Assembly: GCA_041627895.1 (NCBI GenBank)
Contig: JBFKQC010000121.1
Location: 1 to 5,823, forward strand
Direction of reading: 5' to 3'
From: JBFKQC01 sp041627895
Lineage (GTDB): Bacteria; Pseudomonadota; Alphaproteobacteria; Rhodobacterales; Rhodobacteraceae
DNA length: 5,823 bases
This document shows, in pieces, positions 1 to 5,772 of the stretch. Positions within the stretch are counted from its first letter, which is position 1; each line of letters opens with the position of its first letter. The notes beneath the pieces are model-generated. The model searched no databases. It had not been told where the DNA came from and saw only the letters and a program-made list of their open reading frames with translations. Both the position numbers and the translations under genes were made by a program.

Positions 1-2
1 CC

Positions 3-158
3 ACCGCCCCCGGCGTCACCGTCAACGCGCTGATGCTGCCGCCCGACGGTGCGGCCTCGGACGCCGAAAGCCTGGGCGATGCGATGCGGCTGATCGCCGG
101 GCGCGGCGGGGCGCGCGTCGGCGGGGCGGTACTGCCGCTTCTGCCGCGGGCTGATTGA
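3..158 (+). CDS. C-terminal fragment of an upstream protein, possibly an atypical short-chain dehydrogenase (SDR)
   Basis: The gene enters from the left edge and ends at TGA 156-158, leaving 51 codons. Nearly every codon in this frame ends in G or C, as in the confirmed genes downstream, and the other forward frames read as Arg/Ala-rich nonsense, so the frame is believable. The fragment begins TAPGVTVNALMLPPDG and ends GGARVGGAVLPLLPRAD. The VTVNAL string resembles the 'gItVNav' strand seen after the catalytic region of SDR enzymes, and GGAVLPL could be the terminal 'tGqvl.v' strand. However, the usual PG after the VN motif is replaced by LPP, and no catalytic or cofactor residues lie within the window. 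The SDR call is therefore tentative and any substrate is unknown. The 53-base gap to argS allows, but does not prove, co-transcription. It does not resemble the dGTPase that I would expect before argS in related bacteria. Confidence 0.4.
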   Translation, partial: TAPGVTVNALMLPPDGAASDAESLGDAMRLIAGRGGARVGGAVLPLLPRAD

Positions 159-195
159 CGCGCGCGCTGGCGGTGGTAAACCGGCGCGCGACGCC

Positions 196-202
196 AGAAG
201 GA
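196..202 (+). promoter_or_regulatory. Ribosome binding site that fixes the argS start
   Basis: AGAAGGA lies 9 bases before ATG 212. It supports that ATG over the in-frame TTG at 155, which would add 19 residues (beginning MTRALAVVNRR) with no resemblance to the ArgS family and would overlap the upstream gene's stop. Confidence 0.7.
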
Positions 203-211
203 CACGACGCC

Positions 212-1957
212 ATGAACCTTTTCACCGATATCCGCGGCCTGGTGCTGGCGGCGCTCGAGGAGATGAGCCGCGACGGCACGTTGCCCGGGGGCCTCGACAT
301 GGCCAATGTCACGGTCGAGCCGCCGCGCGACGCCGCCCACGGCGATATGGCCACCAACGCCGCGATGGTGCTGGCCAAGCCCGCCGGATTGAAGCCGCGC
401 GACATCGCCGAGGCGCTGGCCGGCCGGCTGGCGGGCGACGACCGGATCGAAAGCGCCGAAGTGGCGGGGCCGGGGTTTCTGAACCTGCGGCTGGCGCCGG
501 GCGTCTGGCACCGGGTGGTCCGCGCGGCGCTGACCGAGGGCGCGGATTTCGCCCGTTCGGACATGGGCGCGGGCAAGCGGGTCAACGTCGAATACGTCTC
601 GGCCAACCCCACCGGCCCCCTGCATGTGGGCCACACCCGCGGCGCGGTCTTCGGCGATGCGCTGGCCAGCCTTCTCGATTACGTGGGCTATGACGTCACC
701 CGCGAATACTACATCAACGACGGCGGGGCGCAGGTCGACGTGCTCGCCCGGTCGGTTTACCTCCGCTATCTCGAGGCGCATGGGGCATCGGTGGCATTCG
801 AGGACGGCACCTATCCCGGCGACTACCTGATCGAGGTGGGGCAGGCGCTCAAGGACAAGGTGGGCGCGGCCTTTGTCGACCAGCCCGAGGAGGTCTGGCT
901 GGTCGAAGTGCGCGATTTCGCCACCGACGCGATGATGGCGCTGATCAGGGACGACCTGAAGGCGCTCGGTGTCGAGATGGACGTGTTCTACAGCGAAAAG
1001 TCGCTCTACGGCACCGGCCGGATCGAGGAGGCGCTGACGGCACTGGAAGACAAGGGCCTGATCTACGAGGGCGTGCTCGAACCGCCGAAGGGCAAGACGC
1101 CCGAGGACTGGGAGCCGCGCGAGCAGACGCTGTTCCGGTCCACCGCGCATGGCGACGATGTCGACCGGCCGGTGAAGAAATCCGATGGAAGCTGGACCTA
1201 TTTCGCGCCCGACATCGCCTATCACTATGACAAGATCGCCCGCGGCTTTGACGCGCTCATTGACGTCTTCGGCGCCGATCACGGCGGTTACGTCAAGCGG
1301 ATGAAGGCGGCGGTCAGCGCGCTTTCCGACGGCAAGGTGTCGCTCGACATCAAGCTGACGCAGCTGGTCAAGCTGTGGAAGGACGGCGAGCCCTTCAAGA
1401 TGTCGAAACGCGCCGGCACCTTCGTCACACTGCGCGACGTGGTCGATCAGGTGGGCCCCGACGTGACCCGCTTCGTGATGCTGACCCGCAAGAACGACGC
1501 GCCGCTGGATTTCGACTTCGACAAGGTGCTGGAGCAATCCAAGGAAAACCCGGTCTTTTACGTGCAATACGCCCATGCGCGGGTCTGTTCGGTGCTGCGC
1601 AAGGCGCGGGAGGCCGGCATTGCGGTTGATGACGCAACGCTGGCCGGGGCCGATCTGGGCATCCTGACCCACGAGGCCGAACTGGCGGTGGCCAGGAAGA
1701 TCGCCGAATGGCCGCGCCAGGTCGAGATTGCCGGGCGCACCAACGAGCCGCACCGGGTGGCCTTCTACCTCTACGATCTGGCCAGCGAGCTGCACGCGCT
1801 CTGGAACCGGGGCCATGACGACGCCAGCCTGCGCTTCCTGCAGGAAGGGGACGCGGCCACATCGCAGGCGAAAATCGCCCTCGCGCGCGCCGTAGCCGTT
1901 GTTATTTCCGCCGGGCTTGGTATTCTTGGCGTCAACCCGGCCGAGGAAATGCGGTAA
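212..1957 (+). CDS. argS: Arginine--tRNA ligase (arginyl-tRNA synthetase)
   Basis: ArgS charges tRNA-Arg with arginine using ATP in the cytoplasm. It is a class I aminoacyl-tRNA synthetase and one of the few that need bound tRNA to activate the amino acid. The 581-residue product matches the usual family length (about 575-590). Residues 1-90 form the N-terminal tRNA D-loop recognition domain, ending in the family string AGPGF (85-89). The Rossmann catalytic core carries the HIGH-type signature ANPTGPLHVGH (131-141, HVGH at 138-141), YINDGGAQ shortly after it, and an intact KMSKR loop (396-400). The all-helical DALR anticodon-binding domain runs from about 449 (FYVQYAHAR) to the C-terminus. 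The start at ATG 212 is supported by AGAAGGA nine bases upstream. An 83-base gap separates it from the SPOR gene on the same strand. The gene looks intact, with no frameshift or missing motif. Confidence 0.98.
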   Translation: MNLFTDIRGLVLAALEEMSRDGTLPGGLDMANVTVEPPRDAAHGDMATNAAMVLAKPAGLKPRDIAEALAGRLAGDDRIESAEVAGPGFLNLRLAPGVWHRVVRAALTEGADFARSDMGAGKRVNVEYVSANPTGPLHVGHTRGAVFGDALASLLDYVGYDVTREYYINDGGAQVDVLARSVYLRYLEAHGASVAFEDGTYPGDYLIEVGQALKDKVGAAFVDQPEEVWLVEVRDFATDAMMALIRDDLKALGVEMDVFYSEKSLYGTGRIEEALTALEDKGLIYEGVLEPPKGKTPEDWEPREQTLFRSTAHGDDVDRPVKKSDGSWTYFAPDIAYHYDKIARGFDALIDVFGADHGGYVKRMKAAVSALSDGKVSLDIKLTQLVKLWKDGEPFKMSKRAGTFVTLRDVVDQVGPDVTRFVMLTRKNDAPLDFDFDKVLEQSKENPVFYVQYAHARVCSVLRKAREAGIAVDDATLAGADLGILTHEAELAVARKIAEWPRQVEIAGRTNEPHRVAFYLYDLASELHALWNRGHDDASLRFLQEGDAATSQAKIALARAVAVVISAGLGILGVNPAEEMR

Positions 1958-2002
1958 AAAGCCGCCACAAAGATGCGCCGGGATCGAGGCAGACACCATA
2001 AA

Positions 2003-2023
2003 CCGGCGGCCATGCATCGCCGG
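2003..2023 (+). promoter_or_regulatory. Small dyad in the argS-SPOR gap
   Basis: CCGGCG (2003-2008) and CGCCGG (2018-2023) are exact reverse complements around a 9-base loop, GCCATGCAT. The hairpin ends 7 bases before the Shine-Dalgarno-like GAGG at 2031-2034 of the SPOR gene. It has no T tract, so it is not an intrinsic terminator. It could modestly shape ribosome access or mark an mRNA processing point, but a 6-bp GC stem can easily arise by chance in DNA this GC-rich. Confidence 0.3.
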
Positions 2024-2030
2024 AGTGAGT

Positions 2031-2034
2031 GAGG
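2031..2034 (+). promoter_or_regulatory. Ribosome binding site choosing the SPOR gene start
   Basis: GAGG sits 6 bases before ATG 2041. An in-frame GTG at 2029 would add only four residues (MRRE) and would place this purine stretch inside the coding region. A further in-frame ATG at 2050 has a less convincing upstream sequence. ATG 2041 is preferred. Confidence 0.5.
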
Positions 2035-2040
2035 CGAGAG

Positions 2041-3021
2041 ATGGCAGAGATGCGAGAGCTGTATCACGACGATACGGATGAAAGCGGTGAACGCTCCAGG
2101 GCGTTGAGCGGCACGATCAACATTCTGGGCGCGGTCATGTCGCTGGCCCTTGTGGTCGGCGCGGGCGTCTGGGGGTACAAGCTTTTGTCGCGCGACGTCA
2201 GCGGCGTGCCGGTGGTGCGCGCCGCCGAGGGTCCGATGCGGATCCAGCCCGAGGATCCCGGTGGCGAGCAGGCCTCGCATCAGGGCCTGTCTGTCAACAA
2301 CGTCGCCGCCGTGGGCGCCGCCGGGCGGCCGGCGGACCGGCTGATCCTGGCACCGGAACCGGTGGATGTCAGCCTTGACGACATGGAGCTTTCAGAGACC
2401 GGCGAGGACGAGGAACTGGTGACGCGCAACGCCGAGCAGGCCGAGGCGCTGGCCTCGGACGACCAGGCCGTGCGGCTGGCCGCCGTGACCGCGCTGGCCG
2501 ATCAGATCGCCCGTGACGCCGAACCGCTGAGCGAACTGGAGGAAGAGATCGCGGCGCTGGAGCCCGAGACCGAGGCGCTGATGGAGCGTCAGGAAGAGGT
2601 CGAGCCGGAACCGGCGGTTGTCGAGGAAAGGCCGAAGGTCGAGGGCGGTCTGGGCCGGTCGCTGCGCCCTAAGCTGCGCCCGGCGAGCTATACCCCGGTC
2701 GAGGCCGCGGTGGCGTCGCTGACCGATACCGGCGCGACCTACAAGGACATCGACCCCGACACGATCCCGCCCGGCACCCGTCTGGCGCAGCTTGGCGCCT
2801 TCGCCAGCGCCGAGATCGCCCGCCAGGAATGGCAGAAACTGTCCGAGACTTTCGGCGAGTACCTCGAAGGCAAGGACCGGGTGATCCAGAAGGCCAAGAG
2901 CGGCGGGCGCACCTTCTACCGGCTGCGCGCGCTTGGCTTCGAGGACCTCAGCGACGCCCGCCGGTTCTGTTCCGCGCTGGTGGCGGAAAAGACCGAGTGC
3001 ATTCCGGTGGTCACCCGGTGA
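2041..3021 (+). CDS. Single-pass inner-membrane protein with a C-terminal periplasmic SPOR domain
   Basis: The predicted 326-residue protein has three parts. A short acidic cytoplasmic N-terminus (1-24) precedes one hydrophobic helix at about 25-49 (TINILGAVMSLALVVGAGVW), with no signal-peptidase site evident, so it should be N-in/C-out anchored. A long linker follows (about 50-240), very rich in Glu/Asp and Ala at 112-190 and ending in a basic Pro/Arg motif, GRSLRPKLRPA (205-215). The SPOR domain occupies about 246-324 (TRLAQLGAF to ECIPVV). SPOR domains bind septal peptidoglycan glycan strands stripped of stem peptides, as FtsN, DedD and RlpA do, so a role in division or wall remodelling is inferred. 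Cys310 and Cys320 flank the last strand and could form a disulfide. Its stop codon overlaps the nagZ start by 4 bases, tying it to another glycan-acting protein. It is FtsN-like in architecture, but orthology to FtsN cannot be claimed from this. Confidence 0.88.
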   Translation: MAEMRELYHDDTDESGERSRALSGTINILGAVMSLALVVGAGVWGYKLLSRDVSGVPVVRAAEGPMRIQPEDPGGEQASHQGLSVNNVAAVGAAGRPADRLILAPEPVDVSLDDMELSETGEDEELVTRNAEQAEALASDDQAVRLAAVTALADQIARDAEPLSELEEEIAALEPETEALMERQEEVEPEPAVVEERPKVEGGLGRSLRPKLRPASYTPVEAAVASLTDTGATYKDIDPDTIPPGTRLAQLGAFASAEIARQEWQKLSETFGEYLEGKDRVIQKAKSGGRTFYRLRALGFEDLSDARRFCSALVAEKTECIPVVTR

Positions 3022-4025
3022 CACGCTACGGGGCCGCGATTCTCGACGCCGAGGGGTTGCGGCTTACGAAATCCGAAAAGGATTTGTTTTCAGAGGCTGA
3101 CCCGTTCGGATTCATCCTGTTTGCGCGCAATATCGACAGCCCTGACCAGGTGCGGGGCCTGTGCGACGAGCTGCGCGCGGCGGTCGGGCGCGCGGCCCCC
3201 ATCCTGATCGATCAGGAGGGCGGCCGGGTACAGCGGCTGCGGGCCCCGCACTGGCGCGAGTGGCTGCCGCCGCTGGAACAGGTCGAACGCGCCGGGGCGC
3301 AGGCGGCCGAGGCGATGTATCTGCGCTACCGGATCATCGCGCACGAGCTGCGCGAGATCGGCATCGACGGAAACTGCGCGCCGATGGCGGACGTGGCCGG
3401 TGACGCGACCCACGAATTCCTGCGCAACCGCTGCTACGGCTGCGGCGCGGCCGGCGTCGCGCGGATGGGCCGGGCGGTGGCCGACGGGCTGCTGGCGGGC
3501 GGCGTTCTGCCGGTCCTGAAGCACATTCCTGGCCACGGGCGGGCGGTGGTCGACAGCCACCACGACCTGCCGGTGACCGAGGCCGACGCCGCCATGCTGA
3601 CAGACGTGGATTTCGCGCCGTTCCGGGCATTGAACGACCTGCCGATGGCGATGACCGCGCATGTGGTCTTCGCCGCGCTCGACGACCGGCCCGCGACGCT
3701 CTCGCCCGTGGTGATGCGGGCGATCCGCGAGGAGATCGGCTTTGACGGGCTGATCATGACCGACGACATCTCGATGAAGGCGCTGCAGGGTTCGCTGTCC
3801 GAGATATCCCGCGGCGCGCTGGAGGCGGGCTGCGACGTGATCCTGCATTGCAACGGCACGCTGGCCGAACGCGCCGAAGTGGCCGCGGCTTCGGGACGGA
3901 TGAGCGATGCGGCGCAGGCCCGCGCCGAGCGCGCGATCGCGGCGCGCCGCGACCCGGACGAGGTTGACATTCCGGCGCTGGAGGCAAGACTCGGGGCGCT
4001 GATGAACGGGCGCGCCGATGGTTGA
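3018..4025 (+). CDS. nagZ: Beta-N-acetylhexosaminidase NagZ (glycoside hydrolase family 3)
   Basis: NagZ removes the non-reducing GlcNAc from GlcNAc-1,6-anhydroMurNAc peptides during cytoplasmic recycling of peptidoglycan. In many Gram-negative bacteria its products also signal beta-lactamase induction. The 335-residue product is close to the E. coli length (341). It is a single TIM-barrel GH3 domain with no signal peptide. Visible motifs are GFILFARNI near the N-terminus, DQEGGRVQR (65-73) in the substrate pocket, KHIPGHG (168-174) followed by DSHHDLP (179-185), and TDDISM (248-253). By family homology, Asp179/His181 are the acid/base dyad and Asp249 is the nucleophile, so the active site is complete. 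The chosen start is GTG 3018 (VTRYGAAILDAEGL), because homology begins there. It overlaps the SPOR gene's TGA as GTGA, a classic translational-coupling arrangement. Longer in-frame starts would only translate the SPOR gene in the wrong frame. Confidence 0.96.
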   Translation: MTRYGAAILDAEGLRLTKSEKDLFSEADPFGFILFARNIDSPDQVRGLCDELRAAVGRAAPILIDQEGGRVQRLRAPHWREWLPPLEQVERAGAQAAEAMYLRYRIIAHELREIGIDGNCAPMADVAGDATHEFLRNRCYGCGAAGVARMGRAVADGLLAGGVLPVLKHIPGHGRAVVDSHHDLPVTEADAAMLTDVDFAPFRALNDLPMAMTAHVVFAALDDRPATLSPVVMRAIREEIGFDGLIMTDDISMKALQGSLSEISRGALEAGCDVILHCNGTLAERAEVAAASGRMSDAAQARAERAIAARRDPDEVDIPALEARLGALMNGRADG

Positions 4026-4827
4026 GGACAGGTTTGAGGAAATGGGCCGGATCGAGCGGGTGGCCGACCGGATGGCGGCCGAGGCGCTGATCGTCGATGT
4101 CGACGGCTTCGAGGGCCCGCTCGACCTGCTTCTGACGCTGGGGCGGACGCAGAAGGTCGATCTGCGGCAGATCTCGGTGCTGCAGCTGGCCCAGCAATAC
4201 CTGGTGTTTATCGAAAAGGCCAAGGAGCTGCGCATCGAGCTGGCCGCCGATTACCTGGTGATGGCGGCGTGGCTGGCCTATCTCAAGTCGCGGCTTCTCT
4301 TGCCGCCCGACCCCGAGGAAATGGGACCCTCGGGCGAGGAACTGGCGGCGCATCTGGCTTTCCAGCTCGAACGGCTGCAGGCGATGCGCGAGGCCGCCGC
4401 CCGGCTGATGGCGCGCGACCGGCTGGGCCGCGAATTCTTCGCCCGCGGCGCGCCCGAGACCATCACCAGCGTCCGCAATGTCACCCATACCGCCACGCTT
4501 CTGGACCTGATGCAGGGCTATGCCCGGATCCGCACGCGCGAGGATTTCCGGCCCTTCACCATGGACCGCGACGCGATCTACACGCTCGATCAGGCGCTGG
4601 AGCGGATGCGCGGCCTGATCGGGTTCGCCGGCACATGGGTCGATATCGCCAGCTATCTGCCCGAAGGTTTCATTGCCGATCCCGCGCGGCGGCGCTCGGC
4701 CACGGCCTCGACCTTTGCGGCATCGCTGGAGCTGGTGAAGGAAGGCAAGGCCGAGATCCGGCAGGCCGAACATTACGCGCCCATCCAGGTGCGGCGCAAG
4801 GATGAGGATCGTGGTGGAAGACGCTGA
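4018..4827 (+). CDS. scpA: Segregation and condensation protein A (ScpA, kleisin subunit of Smc-ScpAB)
   Basis: ScpA is the kleisin that bridges the two Smc heads and, with ScpB, forms the bacterial condensin that compacts and segregates newly replicated origins. The 269-residue product has the N-terminal family signature DVDGFEGPLDLLLTL (27-41), the helical segment DYLVMAAWLAYLKSRLLLPP (78-97) that includes the ScpB-binding and Smc-neck region, and a C-terminal winged helix at about 231-259 (STFAASLELVKEGK onward) that binds the Smc cap. The start at ATG 4018 overlaps the end of nagZ by 8 bases. Only a weak Shine-Dalgarno (ACGGG) precedes it, which fits coupling to nagZ translation. In-frame ATGs at 4042 and 4072 are alternatives that would keep the FEGPLDLLL core. 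No smc or mukBEF gene lies in the window, so the Smc partner must be encoded elsewhere. Confidence 0.96.
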   Translation: MVEDRFEEMGRIERVADRMAAEALIVDVDGFEGPLDLLLTLGRTQKVDLRQISVLQLAQQYLVFIEKAKELRIELAADYLVMAAWLAYLKSRLLLPPDPEEMGPSGEELAAHLAFQLERLQAMREAAARLMARDRLGREFFARGAPETITSVRNVTHTATLLDLMQGYARIRTREDFRPFTMDRDAIYTLDQALERMRGLIGFAGTWVDIASYLPEGFIADPARRRSATASTFAASLELVKEGKAEIRQAEHYAPIQVRRKDEDRGGRR

Positions 4828-5473
4828 AAACAAAGAAGCCCCGCTGTTCGAGGCCCCGCCGATGGCAGAGCAGGAGCGGATGTGCGAGGCGATCCTGTTT
4901 GCCACCGCCGAACCGGTCACGGTGCGCGAGATGGAGGCGCGGATGCCGCATGGCAGCGACGCGGCGGAAGCGCTGGTGCGGCTTCGCAAGCGCTATGAGG
5001 GGCGCGGCGTGCATCTGGTGAAGGTCGGCGACGCCTGGGCGATGCGCACCGCGCCCGATCTGGGGTTTCTGCTGCAGAAAGAGATCGCGGAGACCCGCAA
5101 GCTTTCCCGCGCCGCGATCGAGACGCTGGCGATCATCGCCTATCACCAGCCGGTGACGCGGGCGGAGATCGAGGAGATCAGGGGCGTGTCGGTGAGCCGC
5201 GGCACAGTCGATCAACTGCTGGAGCTGGAATGGATCCGCTTCGGGCGGCGCAAGATGACGCCGGGGCGGCCGGTTACGTTCGTGGTGACGCAGACCTTCC
5301 TGGATCATTTCGGGCTGGAAAGCGCCCGCGACCTGCCGGGGCTGAAGGAACTTCGCGCCGCCGGTCTTCTGGAAAGCCGGGTGCCGCCGGGCGACCTGCC
5401 GCTGCCGGGCGAGGAGGTCGAGGAGGACGACGCGCCCGAGGCGGAAGGGCAGGACGAATTGTTCGGGGAGTAA
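4802..5473 (+). CDS. scpB: Segregation and condensation protein B (ScpB)
   Basis: ScpB dimerises and wraps the middle of ScpA to regulate the Smc-kleisin ring. The product is up to 223 residues with two winged-helix domains. The first starts at EAILFATAEPV (29-39). The second contains the strongly conserved LSRAAIETLAIIAYHQPVTR (101-120), then EIRGV, and is followed by GRPVTFVVTQTFLDHFGL (155-172). A 20-residue acidic tail (about 204-223, EEVEEDDAPEAEG) is typical of alphaproteobacterial forms. The start is uncertain. ATG 4802 gives a 26-base overlap with scpA but has AAGG immediately against it, too close to act as a Shine-Dalgarno. GTG 4814 has AGGA 5 bases upstream (4805-4808), would drop four residues and would leave a 14-base overlap. 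Homology proper begins after residue 15 under either choice. It is the last gene of the run, with a terminator 18 bases after the stop. Confidence 0.95.
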   Translation: MRIVVEDAENKEAPLFEAPPMAEQERMCEAILFATAEPVTVREMEARMPHGSDAAEALVRLRKRYEGRGVHLVKVGDAWAMRTAPDLGFLLQKEIAETRKLSRAAIETLAIIAYHQPVTRAEIEEIRGVSVSRGTVDQLLELEWIRFGRRKMTPGRPVTFVVTQTFLDHFGLESARDLPGLKELRAAGLLESRVPPGDLPLPGEEVEEDDAPEAEGQDELFGE

Positions 5474-5491
5474 GGGCCGGGCCGGACCGAC

Positions 5492-5530
5492 CGCAAGGCG
5501 CCTGCCTGGGCAGGCGCGATTGCGTTGTTT
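5492..5530 (+). terminator. Intrinsic (Rho-independent) terminator after scpB
   Basis: An 8-bp perfect stem, GCGCCTGC (5498-5505) with GCAGGCGC (5510-5517), closes a CTGG tetraloop. It is extended below by a second 5-bp helix, CGCAA (5492-5496) with TTGCG (5520-5524), across a small internal loop. The T-rich TTGTTT (5525-5530) follows at once. The position just after the scpB stop and the plus orientation mark this as the end of the SPOR-nagZ-scpA-scpB transcript. The T tract is interrupted by one G, so termination may be incomplete. Confidence 0.8.
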
Positions 5531-5550
5531 GACTCTTGTGGGGCGTCAAA
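5528..5550. repeat. TTTGAC-N11-GTCAAA dyad
   Basis: TTTGAC (5528-5533) and GTCAAA (5545-5550) are exact reverse complements separated by 11 bases, in a stretch noticeably richer in A/T than its surroundings. Each arm contains TTGAC, the -35 hexamer core, facing outward into the other strand. However, no good -10 box lies about 17 bases from either arm (CATTCG on plus). It may be an operator or a chance dyad. The plus-strand arm overlaps the terminator's T tract. Confidence 0.3.
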
Positions 5551-5621
5551 GCATTCGACCCTTTCAACTTTGAACCGACCCAATCTCCCCCGTCCGAACG
5601 GCGCACCTCAGTCCGGGACAA

Positions 5622-5634
5622 GGCACGAAGTGCC
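5622..5634. repeat. Short hairpin GGCAC-GAA-GTGCC
   Basis: GGCAC (5622-5626) and GTGCC (5630-5634) form a tight 5-bp stem with a GAA loop. The 7-mer GGCACGA recurs directly at 5712-5718, and GTGCC recurs at 5676-5680, so this small motif belongs to the wider repeated structure of the tail. Confidence 0.35.
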
Positions 5635-5637
5635 GCC

Positions 5638-5772
5638 GGACAAGCGCCAGGCCGCACCCGAGGACTGGCGCTTTGGTGCCGTTTGCGCGCGGGTTGAGGG
5701 AAGATGTGGGTGGCACGATAAAGCGAGGACCACGCAAGGCAGAAGCGCCCGTCCGCGGCCTGGCGCTTGTCC
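5638..5772. repeat. 18-base perfect inverted repeat with nested AAGCGCC/GGCGCTT hairpins
   Basis: GGACAAGCGCCAGGCCGC (5638-5655) is exactly complementary to GCGGCCTGGCGCTTGTCC (5755-5772), with 99 bases between. Two smaller hairpins nest within it. AAGCGCCAG (5642-5650) pairs with CTGGCGCTT (5665-5673) over a 14-base loop, and AAGCGCC (5743-5749) pairs with GGCGCTT (5762-5768) over a 12-base loop. CGAGGAC is also directly repeated (5659-5665 and 5724-5730). The layout resembles a paired REP/BIME-like element or a structured RNA. No transposase, target-site duplication or known RNA family is visible, so its nature is unknown. Confidence 0.65.

Noticed and set aside
22..636. Minus-strand open frame of 204 codons across the upstream gene and the start of argS.
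   Set aside because: Its product is rich in Arg, Pro, Ser and Ala with no domain. The plus strand has the ArgS N-terminal domain and a well-biased upstream frame in the same bases.
1926..1957. Possible promoter (TTGGCG) at the end of argS for the SPOR gene.
   Set aside because: The sequence about 17 bases downstream (ATGCGG) is nothing like a -10 box, and these bases encode the conserved ArgS C-terminus.
1771..2280. Minus-strand open frame of 169 codons spanning the argS-SPOR gap.
   Set aside because: Most of it lies opposite the ArgS C-terminus and the SPOR protein's membrane anchor. The product resembles nothing and the frame has no convincing ribosome site.
2829..3017. Extension of nagZ upstream into the SPOR gene by 63 codons.
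   Set aside because: The extra residues are the SPOR domain read out of frame (Arg/Gly/Pro-rich). NagZ homology starts at VTRYGAAIL, encoded from GTG 3018.
3090..4989. Long open frames on the minus strand opposite nagZ, scpA and scpB (381 and 411 codons).
   Set aside because: They are mirror images of strongly coding plus-strand genes in GC-rich DNA. Their translations are His/Arg/Gln-rich and match no family, while the plus-strand frames carry complete NagZ and ScpA/ScpB motifs.
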